From: Burkholderiales bacterium
GTDB taxonomy: Bacteria > Pseudomonadota > Gammaproteobacteria > Burkholderiales > Usitatibacteraceae
Reading direction: 5' to 3'
Assembly: GCA_025350945.1 (NCBI GenBank)
Contig: JANXWW010000362.1
Location: forward strand, 1-17,252
DNA length: 17,252 nt
This document shows positions 7,040 to 14,547 of the stretch, piece by piece; the first letter of the stretch is position 1, and every line of letters starts with the position of its first letter. The position numbers were made by a program, and so were the translations under genes. The notes beneath the pieces were generated by a model, which was given only the letters and a program-made list of their open reading frames with translations, did no database searches and was not told the DNA's origin.

Positions 7040-8350
7040 ATGGCTAATGATTTAACTGATTTGAATATGGACGTTGCAGAGACGGTTGCAAAGACAATGC
7101 GACAAATTGGCGTGGCTGCCAAATCGGCGGCGCGTGAATTGGCGCGCGCGTCCACGGCGGGCAAAAACGCGGCCTTGATTTACACAGCGGAGGCAATCAT
7201 TACGCAAACAGCCATCATCCTCAACGCAAACGCAAATGATCTCGCGCGCGCCAAACAAAACGGCCACGATCAGGCGTTTATTGATCGCTTAACACTTACC
7301 GAAAAATCGATTCGCGCGATGAGTGATGGCGTGCGCGAAGTCGCGGCATTGGCTGATCCGGTAGGCGAAATGAGCGAATTAAAATTTCGCCCGTCCGGTA
7401 TTCAGGTCGGCAAAATGCGCGTGCCGCTGGGCGTGATCGGCATGATTTATGAATCGCGGCCAAACGTCACCGCTGACGCAGCGGCATTGTGTTTGAAATC
7501 CGGCAACGCCTGCATTTTGCGCGGTGGCAGCGAAGCGCTGGAAAGCAATCTCGCAATTCATGTATGCATAGTGGCAGGTTTGCGAAAAGCGAATCTGCCG
7601 GAAACCGCCGTGCAATTGGTGCCGACAACAGATCGCGCGGCGGTCACGGCGATGCTCGCGATGAAGGGTGTGATCGATGTGATCATTCCACGCGGCGGCA
7701 AAAGTCTCACGTCCAAAATTGCGAACGAAGCAATGGTACCGGTGATAAAACATCTTGATGGCGTGTGCCATGTTTATATCGATGACAGCGCCGATACTGC
7801 AATGGCGATTGCGATTGCCGACAACGCAAAAACGCAGCGCTATGCACCGTGCAATACGATGGAAACTTTATTGGTGGCGAAACATATTGCGCCGAAGGTG
7901 TTGCCGCAGATCGCAAAAATTTACGCCGCAAAGAATGTGGAGATGCGCGTGTGCCCGGAAAGCCGCGCCCTGCTTGCCTCTTCAGGCATCGCCCCGCTGG
8001 TAGATGCGTCTGAGGCCGACTGGTTTGAAGAATATTCAGCACCGATTGTTGCGATTAAAATCGTCAGCGATCTGGATGAAGCAATAAATCATATTGCGAA
8101 ATATGGCTCGCAACATACGGACGCGATCGTCACGGAAAATCATTCGCACGCGATGCGGTTTTTGCGCGAAGTGGATTCGGCGTCCGTGATAGTAAATGCA
8201 TCAACGCGATTTGCCGACGGTTTTGAATACGGTCTCGGTGCCGAGATCGGCATTTCCACCGACAAACTCCACGCGCGCGGCCCGGTGGGGCTCGAAGGAT
8301 TGACCTCGCAAAAATGGGTGGTGTTTGGCGATGGGCAAATCCGTAGATAA
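7040..8350 (+). CDS. proA: Gamma-glutamyl phosphate reductase
   Basis: ProA reduces gamma-glutamyl phosphate to glutamate-5-semialdehyde with NADPH, the second step of proline synthesis. The 436 residues cover the whole family length. The aldehyde-dehydrogenase-like fold is clear: PLGVIGMIYESRPNVTADAAALCLKSGNACILRGGSEA (cofactor part), DVIIPRGGKSL, HLDGVCHVYID, and the catalytic cysteine C271 in YAPCNTMETLLV. The C-terminal GLGAEIGISTDKLHARGPVGLEGLTSQKW is a family signature. The ATG at 7040 gives MANDLTDLNMDV; ATG 7067 is an alternative start. It lies 21 bases after holA, without a clear ribosome binding site. ProB, its partner enzyme, is not in the window. A position between holA and nadD is, to my knowledge, seen in betaproteobacteria rather than enterics. 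Confidence 0.97.
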   Translation: MANDLTDLNMDVAETVAKTMRQIGVAAKSAARELARASTAGKNAALIYTAEAIITQTAIILNANANDLARAKQNGHDQAFIDRLTLTEKSIRAMSDGVREVAALADPVGEMSELKFRPSGIQVGKMRVPLGVIGMIYESRPNVTADAAALCLKSGNACILRGGSEALESNLAIHVCIVAGLRKANLPETAVQLVPTTDRAAVTAMLAMKGVIDVIIPRGGKSLTSKIANEAMVPVIKHLDGVCHVYIDDSADTAMAIAIADNAKTQRYAPCNTMETLLVAKHIAPKVLPQIAKIYAAKNVEMRVCPESRALLASSGIAPLVDASEADWFEEYSAPIVAIKIVSDLDEAINHIAKYGSQHTDAIVTENHSHAMRFLREVDSASVIVNASTRFADGFEYGLGAEIGISTDKLHARGPVGLEGLTSQKWVVFGDGQIRR

Positions 8351-8377
8351 CGTTACGATATAACCTAGCGCTAAGAT

Positions 8378-9040
8378 TTGAAACCAAGTTTACCCATCGT
8401 ATTCTTCGGCGGTACTTTTGATCCCGTGCATTTGGGACATGTGGCCATGGCGCGCGCCGCTCTTGTGGAATTAAACATTGAACGCCTAATTGCGTTACCC
8501 GCGGGCAATCCTTATCAGCGCGGTCGCGTGCCGTTTGCGTCGCCCGAACATCGTGTTGCCATGCTGCGCTTGGCGTTTGCGGCATTTGCGTCGTCTGATA
8601 GCGCGTCGGCGGTGATAATTGACGAACGTGAACTGCGGCGCGAAGGTCCAACCTACACTTTTGATACGCTGACTGAAATGCGCAGCCTGCACGGGCCGGA
8701 TATGCCGTTCGTGTGGCTGATTGGTTCAGATGCATTCGCCAAACTCGATACATGGCATCAATGGCGTGGATTACTCTCGCTGACCAATTTTGCGGTTATC
8801 ATGCGCGGTGGCGTGGAGTCTGTCGTCGGCATGAGTGCAGAATTTGCAACAGAAATGGCTCCGCGCAAATTAAGTCCCGGATCATCGCTACCTTCATCTG
8901 GCGCATGGACTTTACTCAAGGCATCCCCTCCACCGATCTCGTCCACCGCCGTACGCGCAGCAATCGCCAATCATGAATCGATCCGGGCGATGGTTCCCGC
9001 ATCGGTTTGCGACTATATTAAGAAACATAAACTGTATTAA
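8378..9040 (+). CDS. nadD: Nicotinate-nucleotide adenylyltransferase (TTG start)
   Basis: NadD joins nicotinate mononucleotide and ATP to give deamido-NAD. The 220-residue protein starts MKPSLPIVFFGGTFDPVHLGHV; residues 11-21 are the nucleotidyltransferase nucleotide-binding loop with the HxGH motif (H18-x-G-H21). LPAGNPYQR and FVWLIGSDAF-x-KL-x-TWHQW are NadD signatures, and SSTAVR (188-193) is the second ATP-contacting motif. The start must be TTG at 8378: an in-frame TAA lies six bases upstream (8372-8374), and the next in-frame ATG comes only after the HxGH motif. It lies 27 bases after proA and upstream of rsfS, the usual order, and probably belongs to the same transcript. Confidence 0.95.
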   Translation: MKPSLPIVFFGGTFDPVHLGHVAMARAALVELNIERLIALPAGNPYQRGRVPFASPEHRVAMLRLAFAAFASSDSASAVIIDERELRREGPTYTFDTLTEMRSLHGPDMPFVWLIGSDAFAKLDTWHQWRGLLSLTNFAVIMRGGVESVVGMSAEFATEMAPRKLSPGSSLPSSGAWTLLKASPPPISSTAVRAAIANHESIRAMVPASVCDYIKKHKLY

Positions 9041-9085
9041 ATAACCAATTCTGGTTTGACTCATTTATAAAAGGCAGCACCCACG

Positions 9086-9652
9086 ATGGCCAAGAAACCT
9101 TTAACCACTGTTGTTATTGATGCGCTCGAAGATATAAAAGCGCGCGATATTCAGCTCGTCAATGTGATGAAAATCACCTCTGTTTTTGATTACATCGCGA
9201 TTGCCAGCGGCGACTCGACGCGGCAGACGAAAGCGCTCGCGAATAACGTGATCGAAAAAGTCAAAGAAGCGGGCTACGACATTATCGGCAGCGAAGGCGA
9301 AGGCACTGGCGAATGGGTGCTGGTCGATTGTGGCGATATCGTCGTGCACATCATGCAGCCTGCGGTGCGCGAATACTACAAGCTCGAAGAATTATGGCAA
9401 GAGGGCAAACTGGAATATCCAAAACCGAAACGCGAAGCAAAGGCAAAGGTTGAGGAAGTGGCGGAACCAGTGAAAGCCAAGAAGCCCGTAGCAAAAAAAC
9501 CTATTGCTAAGAAACCTGTCGCCAAAAAACCTGCCGCAAAGAAACCAATGGCGAAGAAACCAGCCGCCAAAAAACCGGCGGCCAAAAAGCCAGCAGCAAA
9601 GAAACCCGCTACTAAAAAGCCTGCTGTAAAGAAACCGAAAGAAGCGGCTTAA
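9086..9652 (+). CDS. rsfS: Ribosomal silencing factor RsfS with lysine-rich repeat tail
   Basis: RsfS binds ribosomal protein uL14 on the large subunit and prevents subunit joining when nutrients are scarce. Residues 1 to about 115 are a complete RsfS domain: ALEDIKARDIQLVNV, SVFDYIAIASGDSTRQTKALANNV, GEGTGEWVLVDCGDIVVHIM and REYYKLEELW. The family normally ends soon after this point (about 105-120 residues); here a charged linker leads to eleven tandem pentapeptides of type (A/T/V)KKPx, residues 131-185, and a final EAA. The codons of the repeats vary synonymously. The tail resembles histone H1-like or nucleoid-protein tails and should be disordered and strongly basic. The gene is the last in the leuS run; rlmH, its usual follower, is absent. 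Confidence 0.95.
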   Translation: MAKKPLTTVVIDALEDIKARDIQLVNVMKITSVFDYIAIASGDSTRQTKALANNVIEKVKEAGYDIIGSEGEGTGEWVLVDCGDIVVHIMQPAVREYYKLEELWQEGKLEYPKPKREAKAKVEEVAEPVKAKKPVAKKPIAKKPVAKKPAAKKPMAKKPAAKKPAAKKPAAKKPATKKPAVKKPKEAA

Positions 9653-9691
9653 ATAAATCTTCGCATTGCGTAGGACAGGTGGGGTTTGTAG

Positions 9692-9720
9692 GTCAGGTAG
9701 CTTCGCTACCTGACTTTCCC
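9692..9720 (+). terminator. Probable terminator after rsfS
   Basis: GTCAGGTAGC (9692-9701) pairs perfectly with GCTACCTGAC (9705-9714) around the loop TTC, and is followed by TTTCCC. The stem is very strong, but the T tract is only three bases. It lies 39 bases after rsfS and between convergent genes, where a terminator is expected. It could instead, or also, be a copy of a dispersed REP-like palindrome. Confidence 0.55.
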
Positions 9721-9737
9721 GTAATTTATATACCGAT

Positions 9738-9760
9738 GTCACGTAGCAACGCCGCGTGAC
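9738..9760. repeat. Second hairpin between rsfS and btuB
   Basis: GTCACG (9738-9743) and CGTGAC (9755-9760) form a six-pair stem with an 11-base loop, 31 bases from the btuB stop on the opposite strand. It lacks a T tract in both directions. It may help end btuB transcripts. Confidence 0.35.
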
Positions 9761-9790
9761 CTGCGAGCCTTTCAACTCTATGCGCCGTGC

Positions 9791-11641
9791 TCAATACGCC
9801 GTCACCTTCACATTGAAAAACACATTTCGTCCCGGCGTGTTGTAGCCACGCGCGAGCTCATAGTTACGACCCGTTAAATTCTGTCCGCTTAATTCAAGCG
9901 TCCACCGGCTGTCAACGCGATAACGCACGCTACCACCGAGCAATGTGTAGCCAGGCAATTTAGAGCTCATCGCTTCGTTGCCCGAATCAAATCGCTTGCC
10001 GTTGCCACTCACGTCCACCGCGACATCCCATTTGTCCCAGGTCTTCGAAACGGCAAGTGAACCAAACTGTTTTGCACGTGAGCGAAGTTGTTTATTGGTG
10101 TCGCCGTCTACTGGCCGTTGCACGGTAACGGCACCGCGCCAGTTAAATCCGCCCCACGCAAAGTCGGTGGAAACCTCAACACCTTTGATGTGTGCACGGC
10201 GAATATTAAGCGGCGCGCTAGTGGCAAAATCAAATGCAATCAGGTCGTCAATTTGGTTATCGAAAATCGCCAGATTCAAACGATATTCCGGCTTAGTAAC
10301 ACGCCAGCCGTATTCAACATTTCGCGATTTTTCAGGACGCAATCTGGGATTGCTAAAGCCCGGAAAATAAAGATCATTGAACGACGGCGCACGAAACGCT
10401 TCGCCATAACTGATATAAACCAGCTCGTCCGTCCATAGCTGAATGCCGTATGAAGCTGAGCCAGTGGTGCGGCTGCCGAACTGATCTTCGCGATCTCGCC
10501 TGACGCTGGCACTCAAGCGTTGCTGATCGATACTTTCATTCACACTAACAAAAAACGATTGCGTGCTGCGCTTGCTTTTATCGTAGGCGGTAGAGCCGGA
10601 AACACGTTGCCCCAGCCACTCATAACCCAGCAACCATGCGCCGACTGGCGTTGAAAACTGGTTCTGCCACACGAGCTGATTTTGTTTGGTTCTAAATTGT
10701 CCGGGAAAGCTGGATTGAATATCGATGTCATCAATGGTCTGCCCAAATCGTAAATTCGATTTCCAGAAACTCGCGAAATTATTTTCGGATGCCGCTTGTA
10801 GGCCGGACAGCGTTTGTTTGTTCGATGGATTGCCCGTCGGACCATCGTCAAATTTGGTGCGGCCCTGCGACTGCCACGCGCTCGCAGACAGCACTTCGCC
10901 TTGCCACAAGGTGTGCGCCACTTTCAACAGCACATGCTTATTATCGTAGGGGTCGCGATCCGGATTGTAGGTTGACGATGATGCGTTGGCGTTACTGGCC
11001 GAGCGCGCTGCCACTTCCCGATAACCCGCATTGATGGTCATGGAAGTTTTGCCTTCAACCGCCGAAAAACCGGTGTTGAATGCGAGCGTTGAATTCGAGC
11101 CCAAGCCCAGCTCGGCGGTCAATCTAGGCTTGGCGTAACCACGCGTAAAAATTTGCACCACGCCGCCGATAGCGTCCGATCCATACAGCCCCGACATCGG
11201 ACCTTTCACGATTTCAATTCGCTCAATCAAATCGAGCGCGATGTTTTCGAATGCAGCACCGCCCGATGTGGCCGAGCTCAGGCGCAGGCCGTCGACTAAC
11301 ACCAGCGTTTGTTGCGCGCTGGCACCGCGAATAAATACGCCTGAGGGTTGACCCGCACCGCCAGTGGAACGAATTTCAACGCCCGCTCTGCGCTGCAATA
11401 GTTCTATCAGGCTTGAAGAGCCCGCTGCCTCAATATCGCGACGGGAGATGACCGTGGTTTGCGCCAGCGTGGCATCTTCGGCCAAGGGCATGCGTGTGGC
11501 CGTGATCAAAATATTGTTGAGTACGGAATCCAGCTTCAACTCTAAAGACTGCGCACAAACCACGCACGGTAAAGGTAGGGTCGCGATCACGTACGCCACG
11601 ACAGAAAGCTTGGGCCTGGTTTTTTTGTATTTGGATTTCAT
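9791..11641 (-). CDS. btuB: BtuB-like TonB-dependent vitamin B12 receptor
   Basis: This outer-membrane receptor imports cobalamin using energy passed on by TonB. The 616-residue protein has a signal peptide (basic start, hydrophobic core, likely cleavage after A30 in VVCAQS), a TonB box near residues 44-51 (ILITATRM), and a plug domain: TVISRRDIEAAGSSSLIELLQRRAGVEI, FIRGASAQQTLVLVDGLRL, and IERIEIVKGPMSGLYGSDAIGGVVQI. The 22-stranded barrel follows, with ISYGEAFRAPSFNDLYFPG and RPEKSRNVEYGW as typical late motifs, ending in an aromatic residue (VKVTAY). A cobalamin riboswitch lies directly upstream, which makes cobalamin the likely substrate. No inner-membrane B12 transporter genes are in the window. 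The start at 11641 lacks a clear ribosome binding site, as may be expected if the leader folds over it. Confidence 0.93.
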   Translation of the reverse strand: MKSKYKKTRPKLSVVAYVIATLPLPCVVCAQSLELKLDSVLNNILITATRMPLAEDATLAQTTVISRRDIEAAGSSSLIELLQRRAGVEIRSTGGAGQPSGVFIRGASAQQTLVLVDGLRLSSATSGGAAFENIALDLIERIEIVKGPMSGLYGSDAIGGVVQIFTRGYAKPRLTAELGLGSNSTLAFNTGFSAVEGKTSMTINAGYREVAARSASNANASSSTYNPDRDPYDNKHVLLKVAHTLWQGEVLSASAWQSQGRTKFDDGPTGNPSNKQTLSGLQAASENNFASFWKSNLRFGQTIDDIDIQSSFPGQFRTKQNQLVWQNQFSTPVGAWLLGYEWLGQRVSGSTAYDKSKRSTQSFFVSVNESIDQQRLSASVRRDREDQFGSRTTGSASYGIQLWTDELVYISYGEAFRAPSFNDLYFPGFSNPRLRPEKSRNVEYGWRVTKPEYRLNLAIFDNQIDDLIAFDFATSAPLNIRRAHIKGVEVSTDFAWGGFNWRGAVTVQRPVDGDTNKQLRSRAKQFGSLAVSKTWDKWDVAVDVSGNGKRFDSGNEAMSSKLPGYTLLGGSVRYRVDSRWTLELSGQNLTGRNYELARGYNTPGRNVFFNVKVTAY

Positions 11642-11754
11642 GAGAAGTTTTCATTAAAGCGACGAGCGTCCCCGCAAGTCGCGTGAGAGTTCATGTTGCG
11701 GCATAGCCAAAACGGGCCACTACACACCGGCACGACACAATGTCACGCTTGTTT
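11642..11754 (-). promoter_or_regulatory. Expression platform between riboswitch and btuB
   Basis: On the minus strand three pairings are possible: CAAAAC near the riboswitch end with GTTTTG about 45 bases later; CCGCAA with TTGCGG; and GCGAC with GTCGC, the last followed by TTTAATG just before the gene. The second and third overlap, so they are mutually exclusive. This suggests alternative folds close to the start codon, but I cannot tell whether control is by termination or by blocking translation. Confidence 0.4.
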
Positions 11755-11936
11755 TGAAAAAGGCCGGTATCCGGACTGATGGGCTGATAAGCAAACTACT
11801 ATCGGTTTCGACTCCCTTCCCAGACAAAAGTGCCGTCCAGTGGTGCTGAATCGAAACATCCCAATCACCGTTGCGGGGGCAGTGCATGGTTTTCACGCCA
11901 AACTTCTGGCGCAAGCACACGCTTCCCGTTTAACTT
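11755..11936 (-). promoter_or_regulatory. Cobalamin riboswitch controlling btuB
   Basis: Read on the minus strand, the leader holds the conserved elements of the adenosylcobalamin riboswitch in order: AAACGGGAAGCGTGTG at the 5' end (about 11915-11930), GCACTGCCCCCGCAACGGTG (about 11867-11886), GGGAAGGGAGTCGAAACCG in the middle stem, and the B12 box CAGTCCGGATACCGGCC (11762-11778). The expression platform of about 110 bases then runs to the btuB ATG. When bound by cobalamin this element normally reduces receptor synthesis. Ends are approximate, since they depend on the P1 pairing. Confidence 0.93.
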
Positions 11937-12025
11937 GCTCATTTAATGAAAATGAAAAAGCACCTTTAACGCACCGTATTCTACGCGAGCAGATACGTCG
12001 TTCCACGTAACTGCAACTAACGCCA

Positions 12026-14107
12026 TCAATAACGTTTGCGCAGCCAGCTTAATATTTCTGCTGGTGGTAACGGGCGCGATATCAAATAGCCCTGGATGTA
12101 ATCGCAATGATGATATTCAAGAAACTCGGCCTGCTCAGTGGTTTCAACGCCTTCTGCCACCACTCTTAAGCCCAAACTTTCAGCCAGATTAATAATCGCA
12201 ATCGTGATCGCGATATCATCCTTATCGTTGGGAATATCACGGATAAACGAGCGATCAATTTTGATTTTGTCGATCGGATAACGTTTTAAATATGAGAGCG
12301 AAGAATAGCCTGTGCCGAAATCATCCATCGCCAGTGTGACACCCAAATCTTTAAGCTCGTTTAGCGTTTTGGTGACGGCAGCAACATCCTCCATGAACAA
12401 ACTTTCCGTCAATTCCAGCTCCAGCAATTCACCCGGCAGGTGATGCCTGGCGAGACACGCCGCGATATCCTCCACCAACCCTTTTTGCTTGAATTGCACG
12501 GCCGACAAATTAACCGCCACCGGCACGCGTACGCCGAGATTGAGCCACTCACGAGCCTGGCGAATTGCCTCGTTAATAACCCATTGACCGAGCGGCACAA
12601 TCAAACCGCGGCTCTCCGCCAACGGAATAAATTTATCCGGCCCAAGTAAGCCGAGATCCGGATGTTGCCAGCGAACCAGCGCTTCAACTGAGGTAATGGC
12701 ACCGGTTTTTGCCAGCACTTCAGGCTGATAGTGCAGTACAAATTCAACTTGCTTGATCGCTTTACGAATACCCGATTCGAGCGCTAACGCGTGATGCGCG
12801 GACTGCTGTAGGCTCGACGTGAAAAATTGAAAATTGCTGCGTCCGCGATCCTTGGCGAAATACATTGCTGCATCCGCGTTGCGGATCAGCATGTCAGGCG
12901 TATCCGCATCTTTCGGGAAAATACTGATGCCAATCGAGCACGACACGGTGAATACTTCGCCCTCGAGTGAAAAAGGTTCCTTGATCAACTCAGCGATTTT
13001 TTCTACGGCAGGCACGACCTCTTCCGGTGCGTTCAAATCCGTCATCGCCAGCAAAAATTCATCGCCGCCCAATCGGCCTACCAAATCCGTTGATCGAACC
13101 GAATGTTTTAATCGCTCAGCCACGCGCTTCAACAGCTCGTCGCCTGCAAAGTGGCCCAACGAGTCATTAACGGTTTTGAAATTATCAAGATCAACAAACA
13201 GCACCGCCACCTGCTTTGATTGTCGTCGCGCGGACTCGACCAAGGTATGAAGGCACTCCATCAACATCGCGCGATTCGGCAAGCGCGTGAGCGGATCGTG
13301 GTGGGCAAGAAAATGTATGCGCGCCTCGGTTTCTTTCCGGTCACGGATGTCGCGCACAATAGTCATGCGCAAGGTTTTGCCCTTGTACATGATTGCCTTG
13401 CCAACCAATTCAACTGCGATGATGGTGCCGTCGGCACGCACCACCGCGCCCTCATACGGCTGCTCGTAGCCGGAACGAATATGATGAGCCACTGTTTCCC
13501 TGCATTCGGGCGCAATAAAATCGAGCACCGAACAGCCAAGCATTTTTTCCCGGGCGGTACGCGCCATTCGCGTCGCCGCCTCATTCACATCGGTGACAAA
13601 GCCGTCTTCAAAAAACACGATTGCTTCATTGGACGCATCGGCAAACTTGCCAAATCGCTCCTCCGATTCACGCACCGCGCTTTCAGCAAGGCGAAATTTG
13701 GTGACGTCATTAATCATCACAAATGTACCCAGCGCAGCACCCTCCGCACCGACGTGCGGAATCAGGTTGACCTCAATAATTCGATCCTGGCCATCAGGGG
13801 TGACCAGTGCGCGCTCGTAGCTGACACGCTCCATCGCAAACGCGCGCTCGATATAGGGGCGAATCGTGCGAAACGCTTTTTCACCAATGATCTCGCGAAC
13901 ATTTTTACCGACAATCGATTGGGTATCAAAACCGTATGTTTTAGCGTACGCCGCGTTTGCGAACTGGCAGCGCAAATCCTTTACGTTGTAGTACGCAATG
14001 AGCGCAGGCATGTTGTCCGTCAACAGTCGCAAATGCACCGCTGACGCGGCCACATCATCGAGTGCAGCAAGTTGCGTACCGGGTTCGGTTGTTATAGGAG
14101 GCAGCAT
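12026..14107 (-). CDS. PAS-PAS-GGDEF-EAL cyclic-di-GMP signalling protein
   Basis: This 693-residue protein has no signal peptide or membrane segment. Two PAS sensor domains lie at about residues 25-140 (LLTDNMPALIAYYNVKDLRC onward) and 145-262 (ERFGKFADASNEAIVFFEDG). The GGDEF domain starts with HDPLTRLPNR (270-279), has metal-binding D306 in FVDLDNF, and an intact GGDEF at 347-351. An inhibitory-site RxxD (RSTD, 338-341) stands exactly five residues before it. The EAL domain has E475-A-L in SVEALVRW, then LELTESLFM, DDFGTGYSSLSYLKRY, KIDRSFI and VAEGVETTEQ, all catalytic motifs present. Both synthesis and breakdown of cyclic di-GMP are therefore possible; the PAS domains presumably choose. 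The ligand is unknown. No Shine-Dalgarno is seen at 14107. It is divergent from the zapB-like gene. Confidence 0.95.
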   Translation of the reverse strand: MLPPITTEPGTQLAALDDVAASAVHLRLLTDNMPALIAYYNVKDLRCQFANAAYAKTYGFDTQSIVGKNVREIIGEKAFRTIRPYIERAFAMERVSYERALVTPDGQDRIIEVNLIPHVGAEGAALGTFVMINDVTKFRLAESAVRESEERFGKFADASNEAIVFFEDGFVTDVNEAATRMARTAREKMLGCSVLDFIAPECRETVAHHIRSGYEQPYEGAVVRADGTIIAVELVGKAIMYKGKTLRMTIVRDIRDRKETEARIHFLAHHDPLTRLPNRAMLMECLHTLVESARRQSKQVAVLFVDLDNFKTVNDSLGHFAGDELLKRVAERLKHSVRSTDLVGRLGGDEFLLAMTDLNAPEEVVPAVEKIAELIKEPFSLEGEVFTVSCSIGISIFPKDADTPDMLIRNADAAMYFAKDRGRSNFQFFTSSLQQSAHHALALESGIRKAIKQVEFVLHYQPEVLAKTGAITSVEALVRWQHPDLGLLGPDKFIPLAESRGLIVPLGQWVINEAIRQAREWLNLGVRVPVAVNLSAVQFKQKGLVEDIAACLARHHLPGELLELELTESLFMEDVAAVTKTLNELKDLGVTLAMDDFGTGYSSLSYLKRYPIDKIKIDRSFIRDIPNDKDDIAITIAIINLAESLGLRVVAEGVETTEQAEFLEYHHCDYIQGYLISRPLPPAEILSWLRKRY

Positions 14108-14276
14108 TTAAAAAATGAGGGCATAGGACCAAATGCGACTTGAAAAATCAAGCCTGCTGATAATCGTTTTAGGAGGTTTTCCAGCTTTATAACATTACAT
14201 CATCGCCCGGACTTAAACAGGAAAATATGAGGTTCCGCACAAATTCGAAAAAACCTTCAAAATCTTGTCTTACTAT

Positions 14277-14306
14277 TTGACTTTACTCACCTTTTTCCGC
14301 TACATT
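14277..14306 (+). promoter_or_regulatory. Promoter of the zapB-like gene, probably giving a leaderless mRNA
   Basis: TTGACT (14277-14282) and TACATT (14301-14306) are spaced by 18 bases. The -10 box ends six bases before the ATG at 14313, so the transcript would begin at or next to the A of the start codon. No Shine-Dalgarno lies before that ATG (CTTTTT only), which agrees with leaderless translation. Confidence 0.45.
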
Positions 14307-14312
14307 CTTTTT

Positions 14313-14522
14313 ATGGAAGCCGACATTTCTCGTTTTGAAGAAAAGCTGAATAATTTCGTTACGCTATTTCATCGCCTGCGCGCGGAGAACAGCGAATTGC
14401 GCCAAACTATTGCAATGAAGTCTGACGAAGTAAAGCGCCTTTCCGAAAAACTCGACCAGACAAAAACACGGGTTGAAGCCTTGATCGCGCAATTGCCCGA
14501 GGCTGAGGCGCCGCGTCCGTGA
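14313..14522 (+). CDS. ZapB-like cell-division coiled-coil protein (TIGR02449 type)
   Basis: This is a 69-residue, nearly all-helical protein: MEADISRFEEKLNNFVTLFH followed by heptads rich in Leu, Glu and Lys (LRAENSELRQ, VKRLSEKLDQTKTRVEALIAQL). The size, the coiled coil and the position directly before zapA match the small ZapB-like proteins (TIGR02449) of many beta- and gammaproteobacteria. ZapB supports the Z ring through ZapA. The ATG at 14313 is chosen; an in-frame TTG at 14265 would add 16 hydrophobic residues that do not fit the family. A short gap of 25 bases separates it from zapA. Confidence 0.85.
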   Translation: MEADISRFEEKLNNFVTLFHRLRAENSELRQTIAMKSDEVKRLSEKLDQTKTRVEALIAQLPEAEAPRP

Positions 14523-14547
14523 TTTTTTTACCCGTGATTGCAAACTC

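Noticed and set aside
8130..8753. 207-codon open frame on minus across proA and nadD
   Set aside because: It is antisense to two secure genes and low in sequence complexity.
9476..9640. 15-base periodicity considered as a CRISPR or satellite repeat
   Set aside because: The periodicity is in frame, encodes KKPx units and has no unique spacers, so it is protein repeat coding sequence.
13220..14044. Long open frame on plus (274 codons) opposite the GGDEF-EAL gene
   Set aside because: It lies fully antisense to a well-conserved protein with all motifs intact; its translation resembles no family and looks like a shadow.
14171..14176. Perfect AGGAGG on plus
   Set aside because: No start codon with a plausible frame follows within normal distance; it is probably chance, or part of the upstream region of the minus-strand gene.
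14265..14312. TTG start giving a longer zapB-like protein with a hydrophobic N-terminus
   Set aside because: The added 16 residues do not suit this small cytoplasmic coiled-coil family, and the -35 box lies inside them.
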